The notes beneath the pieces are model-generated. The model made no database searches. It saw nothing but the letters and a program-made list of their open reading frames with translations, and had not been told where the DNA came from. Positions 1-4,941 of a stretch of 10,449 nucleotides of DNA are shown here, in pieces. The translations under genes and the position numbers were made by a program. Position 1 is the first letter of the stretch, and each line of letters opens with the position of its first letter. Source of the DNA: Cycloclasticus sp. GTDB taxonomy: Bacteria; Pseudomonadota; Gammaproteobacteria; Methylococcales; Cycloclasticaceae. Where the stretch lies: assembly GCA_016764415.1 (NCBI GenBank), contig JAESRY010000174.1, forward strand, positions 1 to 10,449, written 5' to 3'.

Positions 1-194
1 TAAGGCACCAAATGGATATAACCATCTACATCAATCACAAAGATTCGCTGATTTGGATATTTTTCCTCATTCGGATGTTTGATATCGTCCAATAAGGCTC
101 CTTGTTGCAAATAAAAAACTACAGCCTCAAAGGACATGCTTCGTTCCTCTATAAGCTGTTGATTCTTTTTAGCATTCCAATTGATGGGTTTCAT
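1..194 (-). CDS. BrnT-like toxin, N-terminal part (gene runs off the left edge)
   Basis: The first 64 codons are visible, beginning MKPINWNAKKNQQL and ending at DGYIHLVP where the window stops. The pattern INWN..KN.., then a helix (EERSMSFEAVVFYL), then D..HPN..KYPNQRIFVIDVDGYIHLVP, is typical of BrnT-family proteins. These are RelE-fold ribonuclease toxins, normally paired with a BrnA antitoxin encoded just downstream, which here would lie outside the window. No Shine-Dalgarno sequence precedes the ATG. A TATACT box at 202-207 lies so close that the transcript may be leaderless. The start is kept because the family motif begins right after it. The gene lies just beyond the IS-interrupted attC site, so it may itself be the next cassette. 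The family call comes from pattern recognition of a partial protein. Confidence 0.65.
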   Translation of the reverse strand, partial: MKPINWNAKKNQQLIEERSMSFEAVVFYLQQGALLDDIKHPNEEKYPNQRIFVIDVDGYIHLVP

Positions 195-201
195 ACAGGG
201 A

Positions 202-219
202 AGTATAACACAAATGTGT
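202..219 (-). promoter_or_regulatory. Possible promoter and operator of the BrnT-like gene
   Basis: On the minus strand TATACT (207 to 202) could be a -10 box placing the transcript start within a base or two of the ATG at 194. Directly upstream is the 12-bp palindrome ACACAAATGTGT (208-219), a plausible site for autoregulation by a toxin-antitoxin complex. No good -35 box is visible (TGCCAA at 17 bp). Inference only. Confidence 0.3.
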
Positions 220-254
220 GCCTATTGGCATCATTGGGTGGGGCTTGAGTGGCT

Positions 255-258
255 AACG
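255..258. repeat. Putative 4-bp target duplication AACG (second copy 2070-2073)
   Basis: AACG directly precedes the left end of the IS (259) and occurs again at 2070-2073 just past the right end (2069). Removing the IS and one copy restores a continuous attC end reading CAAACGTTAGCC on the minus strand. The match is short, and the outermost IS base could be assigned either way. Confidence 0.5.
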
Positions 259-281
259 AGGCTGTAGAAAAACCCAAAAAC
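259..281 (+). repeat. Left terminal inverted repeat of the IS
   Basis: Reads AGGCTGTAGAAAAACC and continues for 7 more bases. It matches the inverse of 2046-2068 over 23 bp with two mismatches, the first 16 bp being identical. Confidence 0.85.
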
Positions 282-436
282 AAAGGCTTAAAACAGCCAC
301 ACGGTTATTTTTTTAAAGTTCATCATCCTGCTCGTTTTTTCATTCTCTTCAAGTTATTCATTTAATCTACTGGCTTATCGGGTTTGTACCGCTGATTTAT
401 GGAGTTTACTACGGCTCATTGGCCTCTTTATGTTTT

Positions 437-1998
437 TTAGGCGGGCAGTTGCCCATAATTGGCCAGCTTTTCGATGTTTTGTATCAGGCAGAACATCATC
501 CATTGTGCGTTCACTTTGATTTTGCTTCTTAAGCTAAATCGTTTGAGTTTTTTATTAAAGGTAATATTTCCAAACACCGGTTCCACGACGGACATTCTGT
601 GACTGTAAATTTGGTTACCTTTTTTACTGTCTACTTTTACCTTCATCCAGTCGGTATGGGTGGCGTTTTTGCTTTTATCTATGAGGAATGATACTTGCCT
701 GCCATAACCTTTGCTGTGTTCTACAGATTTTGGGTTTCTCATGCATTTGTGTTTTATGTCGCAGTCTCGACAATGGTTTAGTCGTCCTCTAAAAAAGGCT
801 TTTAGATTACTCTGTTTGTCTTTTTTGTGCCGTCGGCGTGTAATGTTTTTCCTGCGGGGCATTGGCAACTTAAGGTGATCGGATCAAAGTTAAATTCACT
901 GGCCGAGATAACATGGCTGGCATCTACTTTAGCTTGTGAGGGACGTTTGTGTTTTTCTTTTTGTTGGTCAAACTTTGGGTCACGTGAACGAAACTGGTTG
1001 TCAGGGATGTAGCCATCTATCCCTTTGCTATGCAGGTACGCCATATTGTCTTCGTTGGCAAAGCCGGTATCTGCGGTAACTATTGCGCCTGCAGCGTAGA
1101 TGTCTTCATTAATATTAAGTCGCTTGTATCGTTCTTTTATCGCTTCTAACACGGGTTGTAAGGTGTGGTGTTCCGAGCCTTCGCCAAAGGCTTGGGCATC
1201 AATGACTATTTGATGCTTTTTATCGACGGTTGCGACACCGTTGTATCCTTGAATGGTGCCTTTACTGGTGGTCATTTTGGCGCTGTCATTGTCGGTGATA
1301 TTACTTTTGACTTCCTGTTGTCGTTTGCCGTGGCCTATGCGGGGTTCATTGTTTTCTAGAAAGTCTTCGATTTTATCAGCGGCCTGATTCAGGGTATCGA
1401 TGCTTTGTTGAACTCGCCTGGCTTGTCCTTCTTCATAGCTATCTCCCTGGTCTAGCTTCTGATGCTCAGCCATGTGATGCTTGATCAGTTTTTTTAACTT
1501 GTCACTTTTATGGGCTAATTCTTTGTGGGTACCTGACCAGGTTTTGGCGGCATTGGAGGGAAGTTTGCAGCCATCGATGGCAAACAGTTCATGGCCGAGT
1601 AAACCTTGTTCATCACAGACCAGTAAGATTTGTTCAAATAAGCTTGCTATTTGTCCAGGGTAACCACTAACGAATGAGGCGATGGTCGTATAGTGTGGCA
1701 CGCTATCGCAAGATAACGCTTTGAAAATAATATTGGTGTCGCAACACCATTGGATTTCTCGGCTGGAGGTGATGCCTTTGGAATACGCAAACAGGATAAT
1801 CTTTAGAAGAATCGCCGGGTCATACGCTGGCCGACCTTCTTTATCATTTTTAAAGGCTTTCTCAAAAATAGACAGGTCTAGCTTTTTGGCTACCAGATGA
1901 TGCAAGGCATGTTCAAAGGTGCCTGCTTGCAGTTGATCCTGAAAATTAATCACAACCATGAGGTTCTGGTTGTAGTCGTAGGGGATATATTTGGCCAT
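437..1998 (-). CDS. IS1182-like transposase in two frames joined by a predicted -1 ribosomal frameshift
   Basis: DDE transposase that cuts and joins the IS ends. Frame 1 starts at the ATG at 1998 (MAKYIPYDYNQN), chosen because AAGGTG lies 6 bp upstream; a GTG at 2007 is possible. It ends at TAA 802-804. Frame 2 is open down to TAA 437-439 and overlaps frame 1. The join is A AAA AAG at 826 to 820, in register with frame 1 codons AAA and AAG. Slipping back one base gives 393 + 127 = 520 residues. Asp142 (AIDGCK) and Asp310 (VTADTGF) are in frame 1, while Glu473 (VVEPVFGNI) is only in frame 2. A likely zinc cluster is split too: CQCPAG before the join, CRDCDIKHKC after it. Unshifted product is a 398-residue protein without the Glu, which could act as a regulator (inference). 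A plain frameshift mutation is the alternative. Confidence 0.8.
820..826 (-). other. A AAA AAG slippery heptamer (predicted -1 frameshift site)
   Basis: On the minus strand AAAAAAG is phased in the upstream frame as ..A AAA AAG, the classical bacterial -1 frameshift motif known from dnaX and many IS elements. The frame 1 stop comes six codons later at 802-804. About 13 nt downstream a weak 7-bp AT hairpin (TCTAAAA, 5-nt loop, TTTTAGA) overlaps that stop. No Shine-Dalgarno-like stimulator is visible 10-14 nt upstream. Six A residues are rather few for transcriptional slippage. Confidence 0.65.
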
Positions 1999-2045
1999 GA
2001 ACAACACCTTTGTTTAGGTATCTTATTTTAGTAAAGTTGGCTTGG

Positions 2046-2068
2046 GTCTTTAGGTTTTTCTACAGCCT
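2046..2068 (-). repeat. Right terminal inverted repeat of the IS
   Basis: On the minus strand it reads AGGCTGTAGAAAAACC followed by TAAAGAC, partner of 259-281 with two mismatches. It lies about 48 bp upstream of the transposase start, so it probably overlaps the transposase promoter. Confidence 0.85.
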
Positions 2069-2069
2069 G

Positions 2070-2157
2070 AACGTTTGAGTTAACTGGCCGTTTTATACAG
2101 AAAAGAGCGAAGCGTCGCGGCGTGTAAAAGTGGTCAATGTTGATGCGTTTGTTATGC
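2070..2157 (-). other. Integron attC site following the lipoprotein cassette, split by the IS (remainder 251-258)
   Basis: On the minus strand the site opens with GCATAAC then AAACGC (the 5' box, 2157-2151), has an imperfect dyad (GACCACTTTTACA against TGTATAAAACGGCCAGTT), and runs to CAAACGTT where the IS begins. The end of the core box, CGTTAGCC, lies across the IS at 258-251. Joined, the site is about 92 bp. The stop codon of the lipoprotein gene lies inside the first box, a typical cassette arrangement. Confidence 0.72.
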
Positions 2158-2622
2158 TTTGGTTAAATTGATGAAGTTTTCGCCTGAAATAGTAACTTGT
2201 GAATTACTCAGTTGAAGTAACTCACCTGTTTCGGGGTTAACTAAAATGGCGCTGATTTTTAAAATAGCAACTCTACCATGGGTATCTATTGATACAATTT
2301 GAACCGACGCCCCCGTGCTGTGCTTTGATGACTGAACAAAGCTCTTGCCAGACCAAGTTGCTTCAATTGCTATGGTTGAGTTACTTTTTGATTTAGATGA
2401 GACAGCATAACCTGATTTAATATTTGAACGGTAAAGCGTTATATCAAAGTGGTTTTCAGTATTTGGACCAATAGCAATTGATACAGCTGGAATTTCATTT
2501 AACGTAAAGTCAAAGTTAGTTACACGCTGAACTTTTGACACTGTGAGTGCTTCAGGGTCACTACCGCACCCAGTGATAAGTGCACTTAAAATCAAGACCA
2601 ACCAAAATTTAGAAAACTTCAT
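2152..2622 (-). CDS. Cassette-borne lipoprotein of unknown function
   Basis: 156 residues. The N-terminus has Lys2 and Lys5, a hydrophobic stretch (FWLVLILSALI) and a lipobox LITGC with Cys19 as the lipidated residue. Residue +2 is Gly, not Asp, so by the Lol rule it should go to the outer membrane. The mature part (about 137 residues) looks beta-rich with alternating Ser/Thr and Val/Ile, and has a second Cys-free, mostly polar C-terminus ending NFINLTKA. I do not recognise a family. The start is supported by GGAGAG 5 bp upstream of the ATG. It sits between two attC sites in the same orientation, and its TAA overlaps the first box of the downstream attC, so it is a gene cassette. The promoter is not obvious; it may depend on read-through from upstream cassettes. 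Confidence 0.8.
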   Translation of the reverse strand: MKFSKFWLVLILSALITGCGSDPEALTVSKVQRVTNFDFTLNEIPAVSIAIGPNTENHFDITLYRSNIKSGYAVSSKSKSNSTIAIEATWSGKSFVQSSKHSTGASVQIVSIDTHGRVAILKISAILVNPETGELLQLSNSQVTISGENFINLTKA

Positions 2623-2641
2623 TTTCTCTCCGTGTTTTTGA

Positions 2642-2704
2642 GCATAACGTTCAGGTTAAGACGCGCGCGCTTTATGCGCGTCGTACTTGAAGCATTTGTT
2701 AGCG
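2642..2704 (-). other. Integron attC site upstream of the lipoprotein cassette
   Basis: On the minus strand the 63-bp site begins CGCTAAC (2704-2698), followed by AAATGC, and ends GAACGTTATGC with core box GTTATGC (2648-2642). Between them lies an imperfect palindrome, TTCAAGTACGACGCGC against GCGCGCGTCTTAACCTGAA, with unpaired extra bases as is usual for attC. The lipoprotein ATG follows 19 bp after the core box. Confidence 0.82.
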
Positions 2705-2760
2705 GTGGAAAAGGCGACGCTGTGCAAGCTATTTTGCTGAACTTGAATAGAATGAGTTTT

Positions 2761-2889
2761 TTAGTTTTTTACACATTTTTGTAACGTCACTTTTTGATAT
2801 GGTTTTAGCTTACACCAAAATATAGCCAAGCCAAAACCTTTGATGATTTTAACTATTTGAGCGGTATTTGCTGAATGAAATAAATACAT
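2761..2889 (-). CDS. Possible 42-codon ORF in a short cassette
   Basis: The 192 bp between two attC sites (2705-2896) form a cassette-like unit with no sizeable gene. The only ORF starting near the upstream attC is this one: 42 residues, starting MYLFHSANTAQIVK about 8 bp after the core box and ending LQKCVKN. It has a hydrophobic middle (GLAIFW). There is no Shine-Dalgarno sequence in front of the ATG. Very short or gene-less cassettes are common in chromosomal integrons, so this may not be translated. No family recognised. Confidence 0.2.
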   Translation of the reverse strand: MYLFHSANTAQIVKIIKGFGLAIFWCKLKPYQKVTLQKCVKN

Positions 2890-2896
2890 TTAAGAC

Positions 2897-3010
2897 CGCT
2901 AACGCCATGCTCAGCGGCAGGCTAAAGTGGCGGGTTTTTGTGTAAAATGGAGCTTGCGACATACACAAAAAACGACGCTTTAGACTGTCCGTTGGAGCTA
3001 TTTGTTAGCT
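2897..3010 (-). other. Integron attC site following the HTH antitoxin cassette
   Basis: 114 bp. On the minus strand it opens AGCTAAC (3010-3004) and closes with GGCGTTAGCG (core box 2903-2897). The arms pair as AGCTCCAACGGACAG against CTGCCGCTGAGC. An inner stem pairs CTAAAG..GCG..GTTTTTGTGTA with TACACAAAAAACGACGCTTTAG (plus-strand reading). It starts only 5 bp after the antitoxin stop. This is the clearest attC in the window. Confidence 0.85.
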
Positions 3011-3014
3011 GCTT

Positions 3015-3290
3015 TTATATAATTGATACTTCGATTTTACGCCCCAAAACAGAAGCGAACTTTTCTAGCGTAGATAGTTTGATATCTTCAGCATGGTTTT
3101 CAATTCTTGAAATTGCTGATTTCTTTGTATTTAAGCGGCTAGCAATTTCTTCTTGGGTTAACCCGGAATCCTCTCGGGCTTGACGCAATAATGCACCTAT
3201 TTTGAATGATTGATACCCTTCATCAAACCCACTTTCAAACTCAGTGTCATTAGCTTTTCGACTACTTACATATTTCTTCAGATCGCTCAT
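3015..3290 (-). CDS. HTH (XRE/Cro) antitoxin, HigA-like, beside an inactivated toxin
   Basis: 91 residues. A Cro/C1-type helix-turn-helix spans about residues 34-86, with core [21 protein letters not shown] then [12 protein letters not shown]. The N-terminal 30 residues ([20 protein letters not shown]) probably wrap the toxin, as in HigA-type antitoxins. Family role: bind and neutralise a RelE/HigB-fold mRNA-cutting toxin and repress its own operon. The start is supported by AGGAG 9 bp upstream, and the ATG overlaps the toxin stop (TCATGA), so the two are translationally coupled. The toxin carries a premature amber codon, so this is probably an orphan antitoxin. A DNA site it could bind is at 3649-3666. 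The pair is followed directly by an attC, so it is a mobile cassette. Confidence 0.85.
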   Translation of the reverse strand: MSDLKKYVSSRKANDTEFESGFDEGYQSFKIGALLRQAREDSGLTQEEIASRLNTKKSAISRIENHAEDIKLSTLEKFASVLGRKIEVSII

Positions 3291-3640
3291 GATTCAATTC
3301 TCCTATTGAGATAATCTTTCTTTCTAGCTTCTGCGACCTGAATTTCCTTCTTAGGTGTCTTTTGGGTTTTCTTTTGAAATCCATGGTTTAGTACCACCAA
3401 CTGATTCCCGTCCAAGAACCCAAGCAGCCGAAATATGTTATTCCCAGCTTTCACTCTCACTTCCTAAAGCTCATCAGTATTGACCAACTTCTTGAAGTAC
3501 TGAACAGGAATAACTTCCATTTCTTCAATGAGTTGGAGGACCCAAGAAACCTTTTGGGATTGTTTTACAGATAGCGAATCCAAGAACTCCTCAACGGGGC
3601 AGCCACCTGATTCAGATCGATAAAAGCGTATTTCTTTCAT
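3287..3640 (-). pseudogene. HigB/RelE-like toxin (Gp49 type) inactivated by an in-frame amber codon
   Basis: The 118-codon frame from ATG 3640 to TGA 3287 is intact except for TAG at codon 59 (3466-3464). Before it: MKEIRFYRSESGGCPVEEFL through YFKKLVNTDEL. After it: [32 protein letters not shown], ending YLNRRIES. In this family the segment is usually DxLWEVRV, so the codon is most simply TGG (Trp) changed to TAG. Upstream of the antitoxin, with overlapping stop and start, it has the normal toxin-first HigBA layout. The 58-residue product lacks the conserved C-terminal region. Remaining uncertainty: sequencing error or amber suppression. No good Shine-Dalgarno precedes the ATG. Confidence 0.85.
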
Positions 3641-3648
3641 TTACCAAT

Positions 3649-3666
3649 GTTAACATACAGGTTAAC
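3649..3666 (-). promoter_or_regulatory. Candidate operator of the cassette toxin-antitoxin pair
   Basis: GTTAAC, 6 bp, GTTAAC: two self-complementary hexamers one-half to one turn apart, 9-26 bp upstream of the toxin ATG and over a weak TATGTT -10-like box. Symmetric sites at this position usually bind the HTH antitoxin. Inference from position and symmetry. Confidence 0.35.
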
Positions 3667-3701
3667 GTCCGGCCATGGGGAATATTGAGAACTTTCTGAG
3701 C

Positions 3702-3848
3702 AGCTAACGCCGAGTTGACAGGCGATTTATACCGGATAATTGGTGCTTGCGCCATATTATGCTGTAGAAATTGTCCTGTCGAACGATTTGTTCGGCGGCA
3801 GCTTTGTGCCGCCGCATAAATCGAAGACCGCTAGGTCAACTCGGCGTT
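3702..3848 (-). other. Possible long attC site (perfect 14-bp outer dyad with inner stem-loop)
   Basis: AACGCCGAGTTGAC (3706-3719) is the exact inverse of 3835-3848. On the minus strand the right end reads GGCGTTAGCTGC, a good core box (GTTAGCT) facing the same way as the other attC sites and lying 61 bp before the toxin ATG. An inner hairpin (CGGCGGCA, 3793-3800 region, against TGCCGCCG) lies within. Against attC: the outer arms lack the usual unpaired bases and the left end has no clear RYYYAAC box, reading AAGGAAC. Confidence 0.45.
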
Positions 3849-3938
3849 CCTTCGGCGCGAAGCGCCGGAGGAACGTTTAGTATAAGGCATTATTGCCCTA
3901 ATACAGAGTATGGAACCCATAAACAAGTCAATATTCAT
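3831..3938 (-). CDS. Possible 35-codon ORF ending inside the attC-like dyad
   Basis: Starts MNIDLFMGSILC and ends RRRNAELT at TAG 3833-3831, within the attC-like site. Unlike most short ORFs here it has a promoter with 5/6 matches in both boxes (3970-3997) and GGGGTG 6 bp before the ATG. The second half (KRSSGASRRR) is encoded by a 13-bp hairpin, so the amino-acid sequence there may be a by-product of DNA structure. No family recognised. It could also be an untranslated leader feeding the cassette genes. Confidence 0.3.
   Translation of the reverse strand: MNIDLFMGSILCIRAIMPYTKRSSGASRRRNAELT
3846..3874. repeat. GC-rich 13-bp hairpin abutting the attC-like dyad
   Basis: Arms 3846-3858 (GTTCCTTCGGCGC) and 3862-3874 (GCGCCGGAGGAAC) with a GAA loop and one mismatch, which is a G-U pair in plus-strand RNA. 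No T-run follows on either strand, so a terminator is unlikely. Minus-strand flanks read CTAAACG before it and CGCCGAG after, as if the hairpin interrupts an attC 5' box. Confidence 0.7.
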
Positions 3939-3969
3939 TAAAATCACCCCTGTAATCAAATGACCTTAT

Positions 3970-3997
3970 ATTATGTATTAAGTTAAAAAAAGGTCAA
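3970..3997 (-). promoter_or_regulatory. Sigma-70-type promoter pointing into the cassette array
   Basis: On the minus strand TTGACC (3997-3992, 5/6), 16-bp spacer, CATAAT (3975-3970, 5/6). The start should be near 3963, giving a leader of about 25 nt to the ATG at 3938. It is the best two-box promoter in the window and faces the attC sites and cassette genes, as a cassette promoter (Pc) would. Confidence 0.55.
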
Positions 3998-4105
3998 AAC
4001 TAAAATTCCATTCCATGTCTAGTATAAGCAAAAACAAGACGTTATTGGAAGAGATCAAAGATACTCTTCGTCGCCCAACAAAAAACCCTTAAACCACCAC
4101 CAACC

Positions 4106-4217
4106 CTAATTAATAGCAATCAACTCAACATCAAAAATAAGAGTTGATCCGCCCTTTATAACACCCGTGGATTGATTCCCAAGAATAATTGGGAGGCAGA
4201 GTAAAATTAATTTTCAT
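4106..4217 (-). pseudogene. 3' remnant of an FKBP-type peptidyl-prolyl isomerase gene
   Basis: The minus strand encodes MKINFTLPPNYS (4217-4182) and, one base later in another frame, GNQSTGVIKGGSTLIFDVEL then IAIN and TAG (4180-4106). Joined, this is the FKBP C-terminus: hydrophobic strand, PPxYxYGNxxTG, I..GSTLIFDVEL. The expected Y-G junction has lost 2 bp or gained 1, so the fragment is frameshifted as well as lacking the N-terminal two thirds. It lies between the antitoxin at 4311 and the promoter at 3997, with no remaining start or ribosome site. It marks an old insertion or deletion. Assignment is by motif recall. Confidence 0.65.
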
Positions 4218-4310
4218 TAGGTCACTTCTGGTTACTCGCTTTCGTAGCGGTAACGCATTTTTTCGTCAATGCTTCTATTTGAAGCGCGAGTCTTTCATTG
4301 CCATTCTCAC
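4218..4310. other. Short gap between antitoxin and FKBP remnant with a nested palindrome
   Basis: ACTCGC (4234-4239) pairs with GCGAGT (4286-4291) and encloses two small hairpins (CGCT-TTCGT-AGCG and GCTTC-TATTT-GAAGC). No T-run follows in either direction. No gene is evident. Confidence 0.3.
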
Positions 4311-4583
4311 TTAAGCAACCACCTTTAGTTCTACCCTTCCACCCATTGTTGCAAGCATATTAACAAGCATATCAATACTGAATTTCGAGATACTTCCTCT
4401 TAATAGATCTGATATGCGCGGTTGTGTTACACCAAGTTTTTGCGCCGCCTCTTTCTGAGTCCAGCGGTTAGCCTTTATCATTATTTCAATCTCGCGCATT
4501 AAGTTTGCGCGTATTTTTAAATTTAGAGCCTCTTCTGGAGTATCTGCAATCGCATCAAATGCACTTTTGTAGCTTATTTCCAT
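4311..4583 (-). CDS. HTH antitoxin (HigA2/XRE type) of a broken toxin-antitoxin pair
   Basis: 90 residues. The helix-turn-helix is in the middle (about residues 39-62: RWTQKEAAQKLGVTQPRISD then LLRG), followed by the typical tail SIDMLVNMLATMGGRVELKV. This layout is that of antitoxins paired with Gp49/RelE-like toxins, which block the toxin and repress the operon. AGGAG lies 8 bp before the ATG, and the ATG shares one base with the toxin stop (TAATG), a coupled arrangement. The toxin in front is frameshifted, so this too is probably an orphan. It belongs to a different antitoxin subgroup from the one at 3015-3290; the two share little outside the HTH. No attC directly follows it, so it need not be a cassette. 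Confidence 0.85.
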   Translation of the reverse strand: MEISYKSAFDAIADTPEEALNLKIRANLMREIEIMIKANRWTQKEAAQKLGVTQPRISDLLRGSISKFSIDMLVNMLATMGGRVELKVVA

Positions 4584-4919
4584 TACTTTCTCCTGATTAA
4601 ATCTTTTAGCCTGAGCTTTGCTAAGTCTAAATCTGACTTAGGCGTTTTCTGTGTTTTCTTCTTAAACGCGTGCAATACATAAATAGCCTCTTCAAATTTA
4701 GCAACGTAAACCGTTCTATAAATACCGTCTACAGACTTCGACCTGATTTCTTTAACCACTACCAATTGAAGGCATTGGCTTCGCATCCTTCGGTTCAGCT
4801 CCATGTTGAACAAGTTCTAACTGATACCCAATGTCTTGTTTAACACTAGATGAAAAACCTCTAATATTATCCAATGCATTTCCTAAGAATTTTATCTCCT
4901 TCACGGCAATAGTATACAT
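4583..4919 (-). pseudogene. HigB/RelE-like toxin (Gp49 type) inactivated by a frameshift
   Basis: From ATG 4919 (MYTIAVKEIKFLG; GTG at 4904 would give the usual VKEIKFLG start) the frame runs 55 codons to MPSIGSG and stops at TAA 4754-4752. The continuation lies in the next frame from about 4755: VKEIRSKSVDGIYRTVYVAK, then [27 protein letters not shown] and LIRRK. Family members read MPSIGSGVKEIR straight through, so a 2-bp loss or 1-bp gain occurred at GGTAGTGGTTAAAG. No slippery heptamer lies there, so programmed frameshifting is unlikely. A separate ORF could start at 4813 but would lack the real N-terminus. It begins only 22 bp after the recJ stop and overlaps its antitoxin by one base. 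Confidence 0.82.
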
Positions 4920-4941
4920 AATTTTATATATAAAAATTTCA

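Larger units (their letters stand above)
259..2069 (-). mobile_element. IS1182-like insertion sequence, about 1.81 kb, complete
   Basis: The element is bounded by inverted repeats at 259-281 and 2046-2068. It carries a two-frame transposase on the minus strand and leaves about 180 bp of non-coding DNA (259-436) beyond the transposase stop. The family call rests on the transposase: an N-terminal DUF772-like region, DDE motifs spaced as in IS1182-group enzymes, and a C-terminal Cys-rich segment with YSHRMSVVEPVFGNI. Both ends are intact and no other gene is carried. It lies inside an integron attC site with a possible AACG duplication. With both ends and an uninterrupted pair of frames it may still be mobile. 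Confidence 0.85.

Noticed and set aside
827..1663. Several plus-strand ORFs of about 60 codons
   Set aside because: Antisense shadows of the transposase with no supporting signals.
3846..3874. Rho-independent terminator
   Set aside because: The stem is strong but no T-run follows on either strand.
4015..4092. Plus-strand 25-codon ORF (MSSISKNKTLLEEIKDTLRR...)
   Set aside because: No Shine-Dalgarno sequence or promoter, no family recognised, and it opposes every other gene. Reads like a chance frame, though a remnant of a longer gene cannot be excluded.
4218..4310. Coding remnant reading NERLALQIEALTKKC on the minus strand
   Set aside because: A short open frame with no start of its own and no recognised family; it also overlaps the nested palindrome.
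4752..4770. Programmed frameshift in the toxin next to recJ
   Set aside because: No slippery heptamer or A/T run of useful length at the junction, so mutation is the simpler explanation.
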